In this document: positions 51,258 to 60,165 of the stretch, piece after piece
How the letters are laid out: each line of letters opens with the position of its first letter
Position numbering within the stretch: the stretch's first letter is position 1
Source of the DNA: JACVRW01 sp963812415
GTDB taxonomy: Bacteria; Actinomycetota; Thermoleophilia; Solirubrobacterales; Thermoleophilaceae
DNA length: 64,000 nucleotides
Direction of reading: 5' to 3'
Assembly (NCBI GenBank): GCA_963812415.1
Contig: CAWEVH010000035.1
Location: forward strand, 1 to 64,000
The notes under the pieces: model-generated
Told to the model about the DNA's origin: nothing
Seen by the model: the letters and a program-made list of their open reading frames with translations, nothing else
The model's database searches: none
Position numbers and translations under genes: made by a program

Positions 51258-52037
51258 TCAGAGCAGGAAGCCCGCGATCTCCTCCGCGAGCAGCTCGGGA
51301 GCGCTGAGCGCCGCCCCGTGCCCGTGACCCTCGAGCGTGCGCACCGTGACGCCGGGCATCGCCTCCGCATAGGCGTCGGTGGACCGCGTGGCCCACGCCG
51401 GGCTCTCGGTGCCGACCAGCAGGAGCGTCCGCGTGCCGAGGCGGCCGAGTGACTCGCGGTCGAGCTCGTAGCGGAGCTCTGCGCGCAGCTCGCGCGGCAC
51501 GGTGTGCGCCACCTGCTTGCGCAGCTCCCAGGCGGGGGTGTCGCGAAACGCCTCGATCTCGTGGTCGCTGTAGCCACCGATCTCGCCGAGGAACTCGCTC
51601 ACCATCCGATCACGCTCGCCGGCCTCCACGAGCGCCTCCCAGCGATCGACGCGCTCAGAGCCGCCGAGCACGCCGCCCATGGGCGGCTCGTAGAGCACCA
51701 CTCCGGGCAGCTCGGGCAGGCGCGGGGCCGCGGCGCCGGCCAGCAGCCCGCCATACGAGTGACCGAACAGCAGCGCTCCCTCCCCGGCCGCGCGGACGAC
51801 CGCCGTCACGTCCTCGACCTCGCGCTCGAGCGCGTAGCCGTCCGCGTCGCCCGAGTCGCCGCGGCCGCGGCGGTCGACGGTCCAGACCTCGAAGCGACGC
51901 TCGAGGTGCGGGCGCAGCAGGGCGAAGCCCCAGCTGGCCGAGCCCGCTCCGTGCACCGCCACCAGCGCCGGGCCGTCCCCCTCCACCTCGCAGGCGATCT
52001 CGATCCCGTCGGCTGTCCTCACCCGGCGCGGCGCCAC
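51258..52037 (-). CDS. Alpha/beta hydrolase
   Basis: A 259-residue alpha/beta-fold hydrolase. It has LVAVHGAGSASWGFALLRPH (oxyanion loop), TVDRRGRGDSGDADGYALER, the nucleophile in LLFGHSYGGLLAGAAAPRLP, an acidic residue near LLLVGTESPAW and the final His in LEGHGHGAALSAPELLAEEI. It starts at GTG 52037, with TAGGCT nine bases upstream. The substrate is unknown. It is intact, unlike its upstream and downstream neighbours, which makes it a useful quality control. Confidence 0.9.
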   Translation of the reverse strand: MAPRRVRTADGIEIACEVEGDGPALVAVHGAGSASWGFALLRPHLERRFEVWTVDRRGRGDSGDADGYALEREVEDVTAVVRAAGEGALLFGHSYGGLLAGAAAPRLPELPGVVLYEPPMGGVLGGSERVDRWEALVEAGERDRMVSEFLGEIGGYSDHEIEAFRDTPAWELRKQVAHTVPRELRAELRYELDRESLGRLGTRTLLLVGTESPAWATRSTDAYAEAMPGVTVRTLEGHGHGAALSAPELLAEEIAGFLL

Positions 52038-52053
52038 GACCGCGCGAGCCTAC

Positions 52054-52512
52054 CTAGCGTGCGCAGCCCGGACGGCCCCAGAGCCCCAGCCGCGCGGCGC
52101 GAGCGCGCGCCGTCACGCGCAGGAACTCGACCTCGTACTCGTCGTTGGGCTCGATGGTCAGCGGCTGGGCGAGGCCGCGGGCGAGCAGCAGGCGGTTGAG
52201 GAAGCGACCGTCACGCAGCCACACGTAGGCGAGCGCGCGCCCGTAGCGGTCGCGCTCCTCGACGCCGAGGCGGTAGCGCACGCGCGACCCGATCGGGACG
52301 GTGCGCTCGACGAACGCCGAGGCCCGCGGGCCGTAGCACTCGGTCTCTCCGTACACCTCGGGCGTGTCGACGCCGATCAGGCGGACCTTGCCGATGCCGG
52401 ACAGCCAGAGCGTGTCGCCGTCGGTGTGCCTCGTCACCCGCGCGGACTGCGGCCCCGGGCCGCGGACGGCGTCGGTCGCGAGCTCCGAGCAGCCGCCCAG
52501 CGCGAGCGCGAG
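52054..52512 (-). CDS. Thermonuclease (SNase)-family lipoprotein, start uncertain
   Basis: A staphylococcal-nuclease-like protein. It shows RHTDGDTLWLSGIGKVRLIG, VDTPEVYGETECYGPRASAF (Arg and Glu of the active site) and EERDRYGRALAYVWL (second Arg). It should degrade DNA or RNA outside the membrane. A GTG at 52437 can start the domain. However, the same frame is open upstream through a typical lipoprotein signal (VPLVALGLALALGGCSE) without an ATG, GTG or TTG. The true N-terminus is therefore probably near 52512 and affected by an indel or an unusual start. The catalytic call is firm. Confidence 0.8.
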   Translation of the reverse strand, partial: LALALGGCSELATDAVRGPGPQSARVTRHTDGDTLWLSGIGKVRLIGVDTPEVYGETECYGPRASAFVERTVPIGSRVRYRLGVEERDRYGRALAYVWLRDGRFLNRLLLARGLAQPLTIEPNDEYEVEFLRVTARARAARLGLWGRPGCAR

Positions 52513-52535
52513 CCCCAGGGCGACGAGCGGGACGG

Positions 52536-52991
52536 CTAGTTGTCGCTGCCCAGGCGGTCCCAGCAGTAGAGCTCCACCGCCTCCGCGGCGAGCTCCATCA
52601 GGCGCTCGTCCGACAGCCAGGGGAGCACCGTGTCGAGCGCCTGTTCCTCGCTCACCCCTGCCTCGAACGCGTCGTCGCCCTTGAAGCCCGCGGCGATGCG
52701 CAGCGCCTCGCGGCGGTACTCGCCCAGGCCGGCGAATGCGCCCAGCAGAAACTCCTTGTTCGCGACCGGATGTCCAACCTCGAGCGAGGCGTGCCAGGCG
52801 GCGAGTATCGACAGGTCGTCATCGTCCAGCTCCTCGACGGCCTTGGCGTAGTGACCGTGCAGCTCGTCCTCGGGGATCTCGTCGACCCAGGCGCGCACGA
52901 CCTCTCCGAGCAGCTGCCGGCGCGCCTCGCGGCCCACGCTCTGGGCAACGACCCTGATCGCTTCCTGTGGCTCGATGAAGCAGAGTGGCAT
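52536..52991 (-). CDS. Hypothetical alpha-helical protein
   Basis: A 151-residue soluble, acidic, mostly helical protein from ATG 52991. An in-frame ATG at 53048 would add 19 residues. Recognisable stretches are LGEVVRAWVDEIPEDELHGH, ELDDDDLSILAAWHASLEVG and FAGLGEYRREALRIAAGFKG. I do not recognise the family. It has no membrane part or catalytic signature. It lies between addA and the nuclease gene on the same strand and may be cotranscribed with addBA, 72 bases downstream of addA. Confidence 0.65.
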   Translation of the reverse strand: MPLCFIEPQEAIRVVAQSVGREARRQLLGEVVRAWVDEIPEDELHGHYAKAVEELDDDDLSILAAWHASLEVGHPVANKEFLLGAFAGLGEYRREALRIAAGFKGDDAFEAGVSEEQALDTVLPWLSDERLMELAAEAVELYCWDRLGSDN

Positions 52992-53063
52992 CTGCCTTCG
53001 ATCTCCTCCGGTTCGCACGACTACCTGGTCGCAGAGTAGGCCCGGCACCTGACGGAAAGATCG

Positions 53064-56000
53064 TCAGCCGGCGGCGGCGGCCCGCAGCGTGAGCTCCGGC
53101 CCGTGGACGCAGAGCGCGGCGCGCCCCGGGCAGTCCGCGCAGAGGCCGTGGTGCGGCTCGTCCGAGGGCTCGAAACGCGCCTCGACCACCCCGCGGGCGA
53201 GCTCGAGGAGCTCCGACTCGAGGCGCCCGGCGTCGGCCGCCTCGAACACGGCGCACGCGGGCTCGTCGGGTCGCTCGAGGAAGCAGTGGAGCACCTCCAC
53301 CCGCTCGGCGCCGGCGCGCAGCGCGGCCAGCGCATACACGAGCCGCTGGGTGGAGTACGACTGCGCGCAGACCTCCTCCGGCTCGCGGCCCTCGAGCGCA
53401 TCGCTCTTCCAGTCGACGACGAGCGTCGAGCCGTTCTCCGGCACGTGCACGTCGACCACCCCGTTCACGAGCAGGCTGCGCCCGCCCGCCCCGGGCGGGG
53501 TGAGCGTGAACGCGAACGGCAGCTCGGCGCGCGCTCCGCGAGCGCGCCCGATCCGCTCGCGCAGCTCCGAGCCGGCCACGCGCTCGACCAGCTCGCGCAG
53601 GTCGGCGAGCTGCTCGGGCTGCGCGGCCACGCCGTGACGCTCGATCGCCGCGGCAAGCTCCTCGTCGGAGGGCAGCTGCGGGCGGCGGAAGTCGAGCCGC
53701 TCGAGCAGCCCGTGCACGATGGAGCCGCGCAGGAGCGCCGTCATGCCCGACTCGCCGGGACCCGCCTCCTCGCCCGGCGCGGGCGCCGGCTCGACCGGCG
53801 CGAGGCCGAGGGCCCGCTGGAGGTAGAAGCGATAGCCGCAGCGGCGATAGGCCTCGAGGCCCGTGTAGCTCAGGCGGCTGACCGGCAGCGCGCGCGGTGC
53901 CGGCGGCAGGCCGAGCTCGAGCTCCGGCTGCTGGTTCGCCGTCTCCTCCTCAGCGGCCGGGGCGAGCGGCGCGCGGTCGGGGGCAGGCAGCACCTGGTCG
54001 ATGCTCGCGGCGCTGCAGAGGCTGAAGCGGACGCGCAGCTCGCGTCCCTCGCGCTCGTCGACGTACTCGCCCTCGGGCCGCTCGGCGGCCGCCGGCAGCT
54101 CGGGGCAGAGGCCGCGCCAGATCCAGCGCATCGGCTCGCTCAGCGGGCTCGGCTCGGGCCGCCGCTCGAGATCGGTGGCCCCGCTCAGGATCAGATGCTG
54201 CTGCGCGCGCGTGGCGGCCACGTAGAAGATCCGCCGCTCCTCCTCCTCGGCCAGGAGCTTCGACTCGGCCTTGATGCGCTCGAGCGTCTCGCTGCTCACC
54301 GCCCCGCCGAGCCCGGCGAGGCGCAGGCCGACCCTCCCGTCCTCGGAGATGCGGATCGAGCCCTCGTCGTCGCGGCCCTCCTTGCCGAGGTCGCAGACGC
54401 AGACCACGGGAAACTCGAGGCCCTTCGCCCGGTGGACGGTCATCATCCGCACGGGCAGGCGCCCAGCCTCGCCCTCGAGCGGCGCCTCGCCCTCCCTGCT
54501 CTCCAGCGCGTCCTGCTCGACGATCCGATCCACGAAGCCGCGCAGGTCGCGCCCCTCGTCGCCCTCGTACTCGCGCGCCATGCGCATCAGCTTGCGCACG
54601 TTGGCCATCCGCCTCGCGCCACCCCGGAGCGCGAGCAGGTGAGCGTCGTAGCCCGTGCGGGTGACGGCGCGGTCGATGAGCGTCTCGAGCGACACCTGGG
54701 TGACCACTGCGCGCTCCCCCTCGAGCCGCTCGACGAGCGTCGACAGCCGCCGCCGGTCCGCCGCCGGGAGCACCTCGAGCAGCTCGTCGTCGGGCTCGCG
54801 GACGGTCCACCACACGTCGCGCCGGAGGCGTCGGGCCGCCAGTCCGATGAGCGCCACCGCGTCGAGCGAGAGCCCGGCCAGCGGCGAGGCGAGCACGGAG
54901 TAGACCGCGATCTCGTCCAGCGGGTTGGCGAGCGCGGAGAGCCAGTTGCGCAGGTCGGCAACCTGCTGCTGGCCCCAGTAGCCGCGCCCGCCGACGACGT
55001 GCACCGGAATACCGCGCTCCTCGAGCGCCTGCTCGAACCAGCCCATCGCGGTGGTGGCCCTGAACAGGAGCACCACGTCGCCGTGGTCGAAGGGCCCGTC
55101 GCGCGTGAGCTCGTCGATCCGTCGCGCCAGCAGCCGCGCCTCGGCGGCACGCCAGGCCGGGGCGCCGTGGAGAGCTTCGCCGAACGGGTCCTCCACGCCC
55201 GCGAAGCGCTCGTCCCAGCGCGGTTTCGGCTTGTCGACCGCGAGCAGCTCCACGCACGGCTCGACCTTCGGCGGCAGCTCGCGAGCGCCGGGCGCCTCAC
55301 GCAGGGGCTCGAAGCGCTCGCCCCAGGTGCGGCCGAAGCACAGGTCGATGGCGTCGAGCAGCTCCCCCCGCGCGCGGAAGTTGATCGTGATGCTCTCCGC
55401 CCTGCCGGCCTCGACCGCGGCGGCCCAGTGGCCCCGGAAGACCGAGATGTCGGCGTTGCGGAAGCGGTAGATCGACTGGTTCTCGTCGCCGACCCGGAAC
55501 AGGTTGTCCCGCGCGAGCAGCTCGAGCAGCTCGTTCTGGAGCGGGTTCGTGTCCTGGAACTCGTCGACGAGCAGCTGCTCGAAGCGCTCCGAGTAGGCCA
55601 GCCGCAGGCCCTCGTCGCCCGCGAACAGGTCGCGCGTCGCGAGCTCGAGGTCCTCGAAGTCGAGCCCGGAGCGCTCGGCCTTGGCGCGCTCGTAACGCTC
55701 GTCGTAGAGCTCGAGCAGGGCGCGCAGCATGGTGTGGTCGCGCTGCTCGCGCTCTGCCAGCACGAGCGAGCGCAGGTCCGCAAGGGCGTCGCGGTAGGCC
55801 CGGCAGGCGTCGGTGGAGAGCGCCCTGGCGTTACCGCCCTTGAGCTCCACGCGCTCGAGCTCCGCGGGGTCGGGAAGCTCGCCCTCCTCGAGCCGGCCGA
55901 TCAGCGCGAGCGCGCGCTCGAGACGCTCGATCGCGCCGTCCACGGCGCGCGAGGAGGCAGCCTGGCCGAGCTCGGCGAGCGCGGCGCGCGCGGCGGGCTC

Positions 56001-56579
56001 GAGCCGCTCGAGCTCGCCGGCGCGGGGCGGCGGCAGCGTCTCCTCGAGCCGCGGGTTGCGCTGCCCGCGGCTGCGCAGGTGCGAGTGCGCGGTGCGCACC
56101 ATGTCGCGCAGGCGGTCGGGCGTGTAGGCGGCCACCATCTCGATCCGGGCGGGCTCCACGCCGTCTGCCATGAACTCCTCGAGCGCGCCGTCGAACGCGT
56201 CGAGCGCGAGCCGCTCGGACTCGGGCTCGTCGAGCACGCGGAAGTCCGGGTCGATGCCGGCGCTCAGCGCGTGCGCCCGCAGCACGCTCGCGCAGAAGCC
56301 GTGGATGGTGGCGATCCAGGCGCTCTCCGCCGCCCGGGCGAGGTCGCGCCGGCCCTCCTCGAGCAGCCGCCGGCGCACGCGGGTCTTCATCTCGGCGGCC
56401 GCCTTCTCGGTGAAGGTGATCGCGAGGATCGCCTCGACCGGCACCTCGTCCCGGATCGCCGCGCGGACGAACCGCTCGACGAGCACGGTCGTCTTGCCGG
56501 TGCCGGCGCCCGCCCGCACCGTGAGCGAGCCGTCGCGCCGCTCGACCGCCCGCTCCTGCTCGGCGGTGAGCTGCCTCAT
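53064..56579 (-). CDS. AddA/AdnA-like UvrD helicase-nuclease
   Basis: A 1171-residue ATP-dependent helicase fused to a RecB-type nuclease, for double-strand-break end processing. Helicase motifs are TVRAGAGTGKTTVLVERFVR (Walker A), LAITFTEKAAAEMKTRVRRR, LLVDEFQDTNPLQ (Walker B), GDENQSIYRFRNADISVFRG, VRMMTVHRAKGLEFPVVCVC and FYVAATRAQQHLILSG. The C-terminal nuclease has HGLLERLDF, NGVVDVHVPENGSTL and VVDWKSDALEG. It is flanked by cysteines CGYRFYL and CADCPGRAALC, a Cas4/AddB-type Fe-S pattern. The ATG overlaps the addB stop as ATGA. AddA versus AdnA naming is open. Confidence 0.93.
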   Translation of the reverse strand: MRQLTAEQERAVERRDGSLTVRAGAGTGKTTVLVERFVRAAIRDEVPVEAILAITFTEKAAAEMKTRVRRRLLEEGRRDLARAAESAWIATIHGFCASVLRAHALSAGIDPDFRVLDEPESERLALDAFDGALEEFMADGVEPARIEMVAAYTPDRLRDMVRTAHSHLRSRGQRNPRLEETLPPPRAGELERLEPAARAALAELGQAASSRAVDGAIERLERALALIGRLEEGELPDPAELERVELKGGNARALSTDACRAYRDALADLRSLVLAEREQRDHTMLRALLELYDERYERAKAERSGLDFEDLELATRDLFAGDEGLRLAYSERFEQLLVDEFQDTNPLQNELLELLARDNLFRVGDENQSIYRFRNADISVFRGHWAAAVEAGRAESITINFRARGELLDAIDLCFGRTWGERFEPLREAPGARELPPKVEPCVELLAVDKPKPRWDERFAGVEDPFGEALHGAPAWRAAEARLLARRIDELTRDGPFDHGDVVLLFRATTAMGWFEQALEERGIPVHVVGGRGYWGQQQVADLRNWLSALANPLDEIAVYSVLASPLAGLSLDAVALIGLAARRLRRDVWWTVREPDDELLEVLPAADRRRLSTLVERLEGERAVVTQVSLETLIDRAVTRTGYDAHLLALRGGARRMANVRKLMRMAREYEGDEGRDLRGFVDRIVEQDALESREGEAPLEGEAGRLPVRMMTVHRAKGLEFPVVCVCDLGKEGRDDEGSIRISEDGRVGLRLAGLGGAVSSETLERIKAESKLLAEEEERRIFYVAATRAQQHLILSGATDLERRPEPSPLSEPMRWIWRGLCPELPAAAERPEGEYVDEREGRELRVRFSLCSAASIDQVLPAPDRAPLAPAAEEETANQQPELELGLPPAPRALPVSRLSYTGLEAYRRCGYRFYLQRALGLAPVEPAPAPGEEAGPGESGMTALLRGSIVHGLLERLDFRRPQLPSDEELAAAIERHGVAAQPEQLADLRELVERVAGSELRERIGRARGARAELPFAFTLTPPGAGGRSLLVNGVVDVHVPENGSTLVVDWKSDALEGREPEEVCAQSYSTQRLVYALAALRAGAERVEVLHCFLERPDEPACAVFEAADAGRLESELLELARGVVEARFEPSDEPHHGLCADCPGRAALCVHGPELTLRAAAAG

Positions 56580-59486
56580 CGCACGCTCCGGCAGAACGAG
56601 GGATGGGAGCAGCCGCCGTTCCAGGCGCAGCGGTCCGGCAGCGAGCAGAGCCGGCCGGCGCGCATGCGTCCGGCGGTGTCGGCGATTCGCTCGAGCGCCC
56701 AGTCGAGCTTCTCCTGGAAGCGCTCGGCGTCGAGCCGGTCGTTGGTCACCCAGCCCGTGCCGAGCTCGTCCACCTCCTCGGCGACCATCCCGCGCGGGCG
56801 GGGATCCGGGTTCCCGAGCGCCACGTACACGCCGCCGGCCGGCCGCAGGCCGAGCAGCCGCTCGACCACCAGCATGTAGAGGGCGGCCTGGAAGCGGTTC
56901 TCGCGCTCCCAGCTCGCGACCTTGTAGCGGTCGACGCTCTTGCCGCTCTTGTAGTCGAGCACGAGCGCCATGCCGTCGTTGGTGTCCACGCGGTCGATGC
57001 GCCCGCGCACGCGCAGGCCGCCGGCGATCTCGACCGGCTCCTGCCCCTCGCCGTAGCCGAAGCGGAGCTCGAGGTGCTCGGGTACGAAGCGGCTGTCCGA
57101 GTCCGCCTCGGCGCGCAGGTAGCGCAGCAGGTCGAACTCGAGCCGCCGGGCGGCAGCCTTCACGCGCGTCTCCTTGGGGGAGAGCTTGAACGCCGAGCGG
57201 CGCTCGCGCAGCTCCTCGAGCAGGATGCGCTCCGCCCGGGCGAGGTTCGCATGGGTCACGCGCCGCTCGCCCGTCTCCTCGTGCACCCGGCGGTAGGTGT
57301 GCTCGAGCACCGAGTGGGCGTAGTCGCCCCGCACCATCGCCTCGGGGTCCGGAGCCAGCTCGGACGGACGCAGCACGTCGTCCACGAGCCACTTGACCGG
57401 GCAGTCCGCGAAGCGCTCGAGCGCACCCGCCGACACCACGTCGCGGGCGGCGAGCGCAGCCAGCAGCGGCTCTGCGCTCAGCGGCACGGTCTCGCGCTCC
57501 TCGAGACGCGGTCCTGCCGCGGCGAGCGCCCGGTCCCACTCGGCCGCGGTCGGCGCCGTCTCGGGCGTCCACGTCACGTCGGCCAGCGACCGCTCGCGCG
57601 GGAGGAGCTTGGGGTCGAGCAGGTCGAGCAGGTCGTCGACGAAGAACGAGCGCGCCTGGGGCCTCCCCTCCTCGTCGCTCGACCGCGACGACAGCACGAG
57701 CAGGCGCTCCGCCCGCGAGGCGCAGACGTAGAAGAGGTAGCGCTCGCGCTCCAGGCGGTCCGCCCGCACGGGCAGCACGAGGCCCGCCGCGCTCGCGATC
57801 GCGCGCCGGTCGTCGTCGGAAAGGAACGGCTCGGGTGCCGAGGCGCGCGGGAACTCGCCTTCCTGCAGGCCGCAGACGACCACGACCTCGAAGCGGCGCG
57901 CGCGGATCGCCTCGGGCGTTGCCACCTGGACCCGGTCGGGCTGCGGCGTCTCCCCGACATGCACCTCGAGCCCGTCGAGCACCCGCACGATGCGGGCCGC
58001 ATCGAGCCGCCGGCCGGGCGCGGCGCGCACCACCTCGCGGAGCTCCGACAGCGCCGCGCCGGCGGCCCGCAGCGCCCGCGCCTCGGCGAGCTCCGGTCCC
58101 GCCAGCACCGGGGCCTCGCGCACGTGCGGGGCGGCGAACAGCCGCTCGAGCCGGCGCTCGAGCTCCTCCAGGAGGGCGCCCGCGTCGCGCGCTCCCGCCA
58201 GGCGATCGAGCTCGTCGAGCTTCCAGTGCTCGCGCTCCCAGAGCGCTCGCGCCTGCGCCGCCGTGTGAGCGCCCTCGGTCCGCACCGCCGCCTCGAGGCG
58301 ATCGGCCAGGCCCGGCACCCGCAGGAGCCCCGGGGTGCGGAGGTAGGCGAGCAGGTCCTGCGCGCTGCCGCCGAGCACCGCGGCGCGGACGAGCGCCAGC
58401 AGCCCGCGACCGATCGCGGTGTGGCCGAAGGGCACCGAGCGGTCGATCGAGTACGGGATCCCGTAGGCGCCGAGCACCTGCTCGAGCAGCGAGGAGTAGC
58501 GACCGGGGGTGCGGAACACGAGCGCCACGTCTCCCGGCGCCACGCCCGCGCGGAGCAGCTCGAGCACCCGCGCGGCGGCCAGCTCGACCTCCGCCCGCTC
58601 CCCGCCGGCGCTGTGGAGCTCGATCGCGCCGCCGGGGTCGACGCGCCCGGCATCGTCGGCGAACAGACGACGCTCGACGTGGTGGAGAGCGGCTCCGCGA
58701 CTCTTCCGCGTAGTGCTCGTCCACCGGGGGGAGCGCTCGCTCGGCGGCGCCGCGGGCGAGCAGCTCCTGCCGAACGGTGGCCACGGTCCGGAACGCCTCC
58801 CTGCCGGGCTCGAAGGGCAGCGACACGGTGACATCGGCCCCGCAGCGGTTCGCGATCGCGTCGAGGGCGTCCAGCTCGAGCGCCGTGAAGTCGTCGAAGC
58901 CGTAGACGAACAGCGGGGTGGCGCCCCAGGCCTCGGGGTCGCGCCTCAGGGCGTCGAGCGCGCGCCAGCGCGACAGCTCCACGTCCACGAGCCCCGCTTC
59001 CTCGAGCCCGGCGCGGTAGCCGCGGTAGATGGCGGCCACCTCCTCCGCGTAGGCCCGCCGCGGGCCCTCGCCCGCCCAGTCCCTGAGCGCGCGGGTGAGG
59101 CGGGCGGGATCGACCATCGAGCGCCCGAGCTCGGCGACGAAGCGCGCGGCGGCGCGGACGAACCCGGGCCGGTCCGCGGAGCGGGCGAGCACGACGAGCC
59201 GCGCACGCTCGACCGCGTCCTCGACGATCAGCTCGCATTGCAGTGGCGAGGCCACGCGCTCGCCGTAGCCGGCCCGCGCGGCGATCTCCCGGAACAGCCA
59301 CTCGATGCGCAGGACGCGCGCGCCGAACACCGCGCCGCGCTCGGCCAGCTCGCGCTGGGCGTGCTCCACGTCGCCGAACGTGGGAACGAGCAGGATCGGC
59401 TCGTCGTCGAGGCGTGCGCGCAGGCCGCCAAGCACCTCGCCCGCCTTGGCTGCGTTCGCGGGGCCCGTTACGAGAGTGAGCGGCAC
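56576..59486 (-). CDS. AddB-like nuclease subunit (one frameshift in this sequence)
   Basis: The partner of AddA, about 970 residues. The N-terminus TLVTGPANAAKAGEVLGGLR is a degenerate P-loop, so this motor is probably inactive. The first frame runs to about 58700 (PPVDEHYAEES). A second carries GAALHHVERRLFADDAGRVD to the end. One extra base near 58700 accounts for this. The C-terminal nuclease shows RIDRVDTNDGMALVLDYKSG, YKVASWERENRFQAALYMLV, and Fe-S-type cysteines in ADCPVKWLVDD and LCSLPDRCAWNGGCSHPSFC. It recognises and cleaves one strand during recombinational repair. The GTG at 59486 is 13 bases after the preceding gene. Confidence 0.88.
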
Positions 59487-59499
59487 CCGTGAATCGTCG

Positions 59500-60087
59500 C
59501 TATGGAGTCGGACCGCCTGACAGAACGCCGCTCGCGGCAGCCGCGGCGAGCGCCTGCGCGTAGCGTGCGGGCGGCAGCATCACCGGCGCCTGCTGCAGCT
59601 CCCAGCCACGGTTCGGGCGCAGGATCCAACGCGCGATCCGCACCCGCTCGCCGTCCAGGCGCTCGACCCGCAGCTCGTCTCGCAGCTCGCCCGAGCGTCC
59701 GGCGCTCGCGCCGAAGGAGCCCGGCTCGCCCTGCCCCGCGCCCACCGGGATCGCCGCCTGCTCGGGGCTCAGGAGCTCCTTCTCGACCGCGCCCGTCAGC
59801 AGCCCGCCGAGGTCATCGAGCCCGATCACCGGCGCGCCGCGCACCAGCTGTCCGGCGTGCCACGACGCGAGCCGGAGCCCACCCGGCACCCGCTCCAGAC
59901 GCACCTCGCGACCGTTCTCGTAGGGACCCGCGGCCGCGAACACGCCGCGCGAGACGCGCGCGCTCCCAGCCCTGCCCCGCGGGGCGGCCTTGCGGGCCGT
60001 GCCCGCCTGGCTCTGCCGCGGGCGCCGCTCTGCCCTGCGGGCGGGGTCGAGCACCGTGCCCTTGGAGCAGATCGGGCAGTCGGCCAT
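59500..60087 (-). CDS. Zinc-ribbon protein of unknown function, upstream of addB
   Basis: 195 residues from ATG 60087, beginning MADCPICSKGTVLDPARRAE. The frame is open further upstream and includes PTFCRHNRF, which would complete a CxxH...CxxC zinc site (FCRHNRFMADCPIC). The true start may therefore be upstream at a non-standard codon, or an indel hides it. The middle is basic. The C-terminal two-thirds (GVFAAAGPYENGREVRLERV, GLRLASWHAGQLVRGAPVIG, LDDLGGLLTGAVEKELLSPE) looks folded. I do not recognise a named function. Only 13 bases separate it from addB, so a role in DNA repair is possible. Confidence 0.7.
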   Translation of the reverse strand: MADCPICSKGTVLDPARRAERRPRQSQAGTARKAAPRGRAGSARVSRGVFAAAGPYENGREVRLERVPGGLRLASWHAGQLVRGAPVIGLDDLGGLLTGAVEKELLSPEQAAIPVGAGQGEPGSFGASAGRSGELRDELRVERLDGERVRIARWILRPNRGWELQQAPVMLPPARYAQALAAAAASGVLSGGPTP

Positions 60088-60165
60088 GAAGCGGTTGTGA
60101 CGGCAGAAGGTCGGCAGGGCACCCAGGGTAGTGCGCCGGCGCTCGCGCCTGCGACCATCCGGACG

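Noticed and set aside
53103..58831. Plus-strand open frames of more than 700 and 1200 codons opposite addA and addB
   Set aside because: They are shadows of the helicase-nuclease genes. The translations are low-complexity and Arg/His/Leu-rich.
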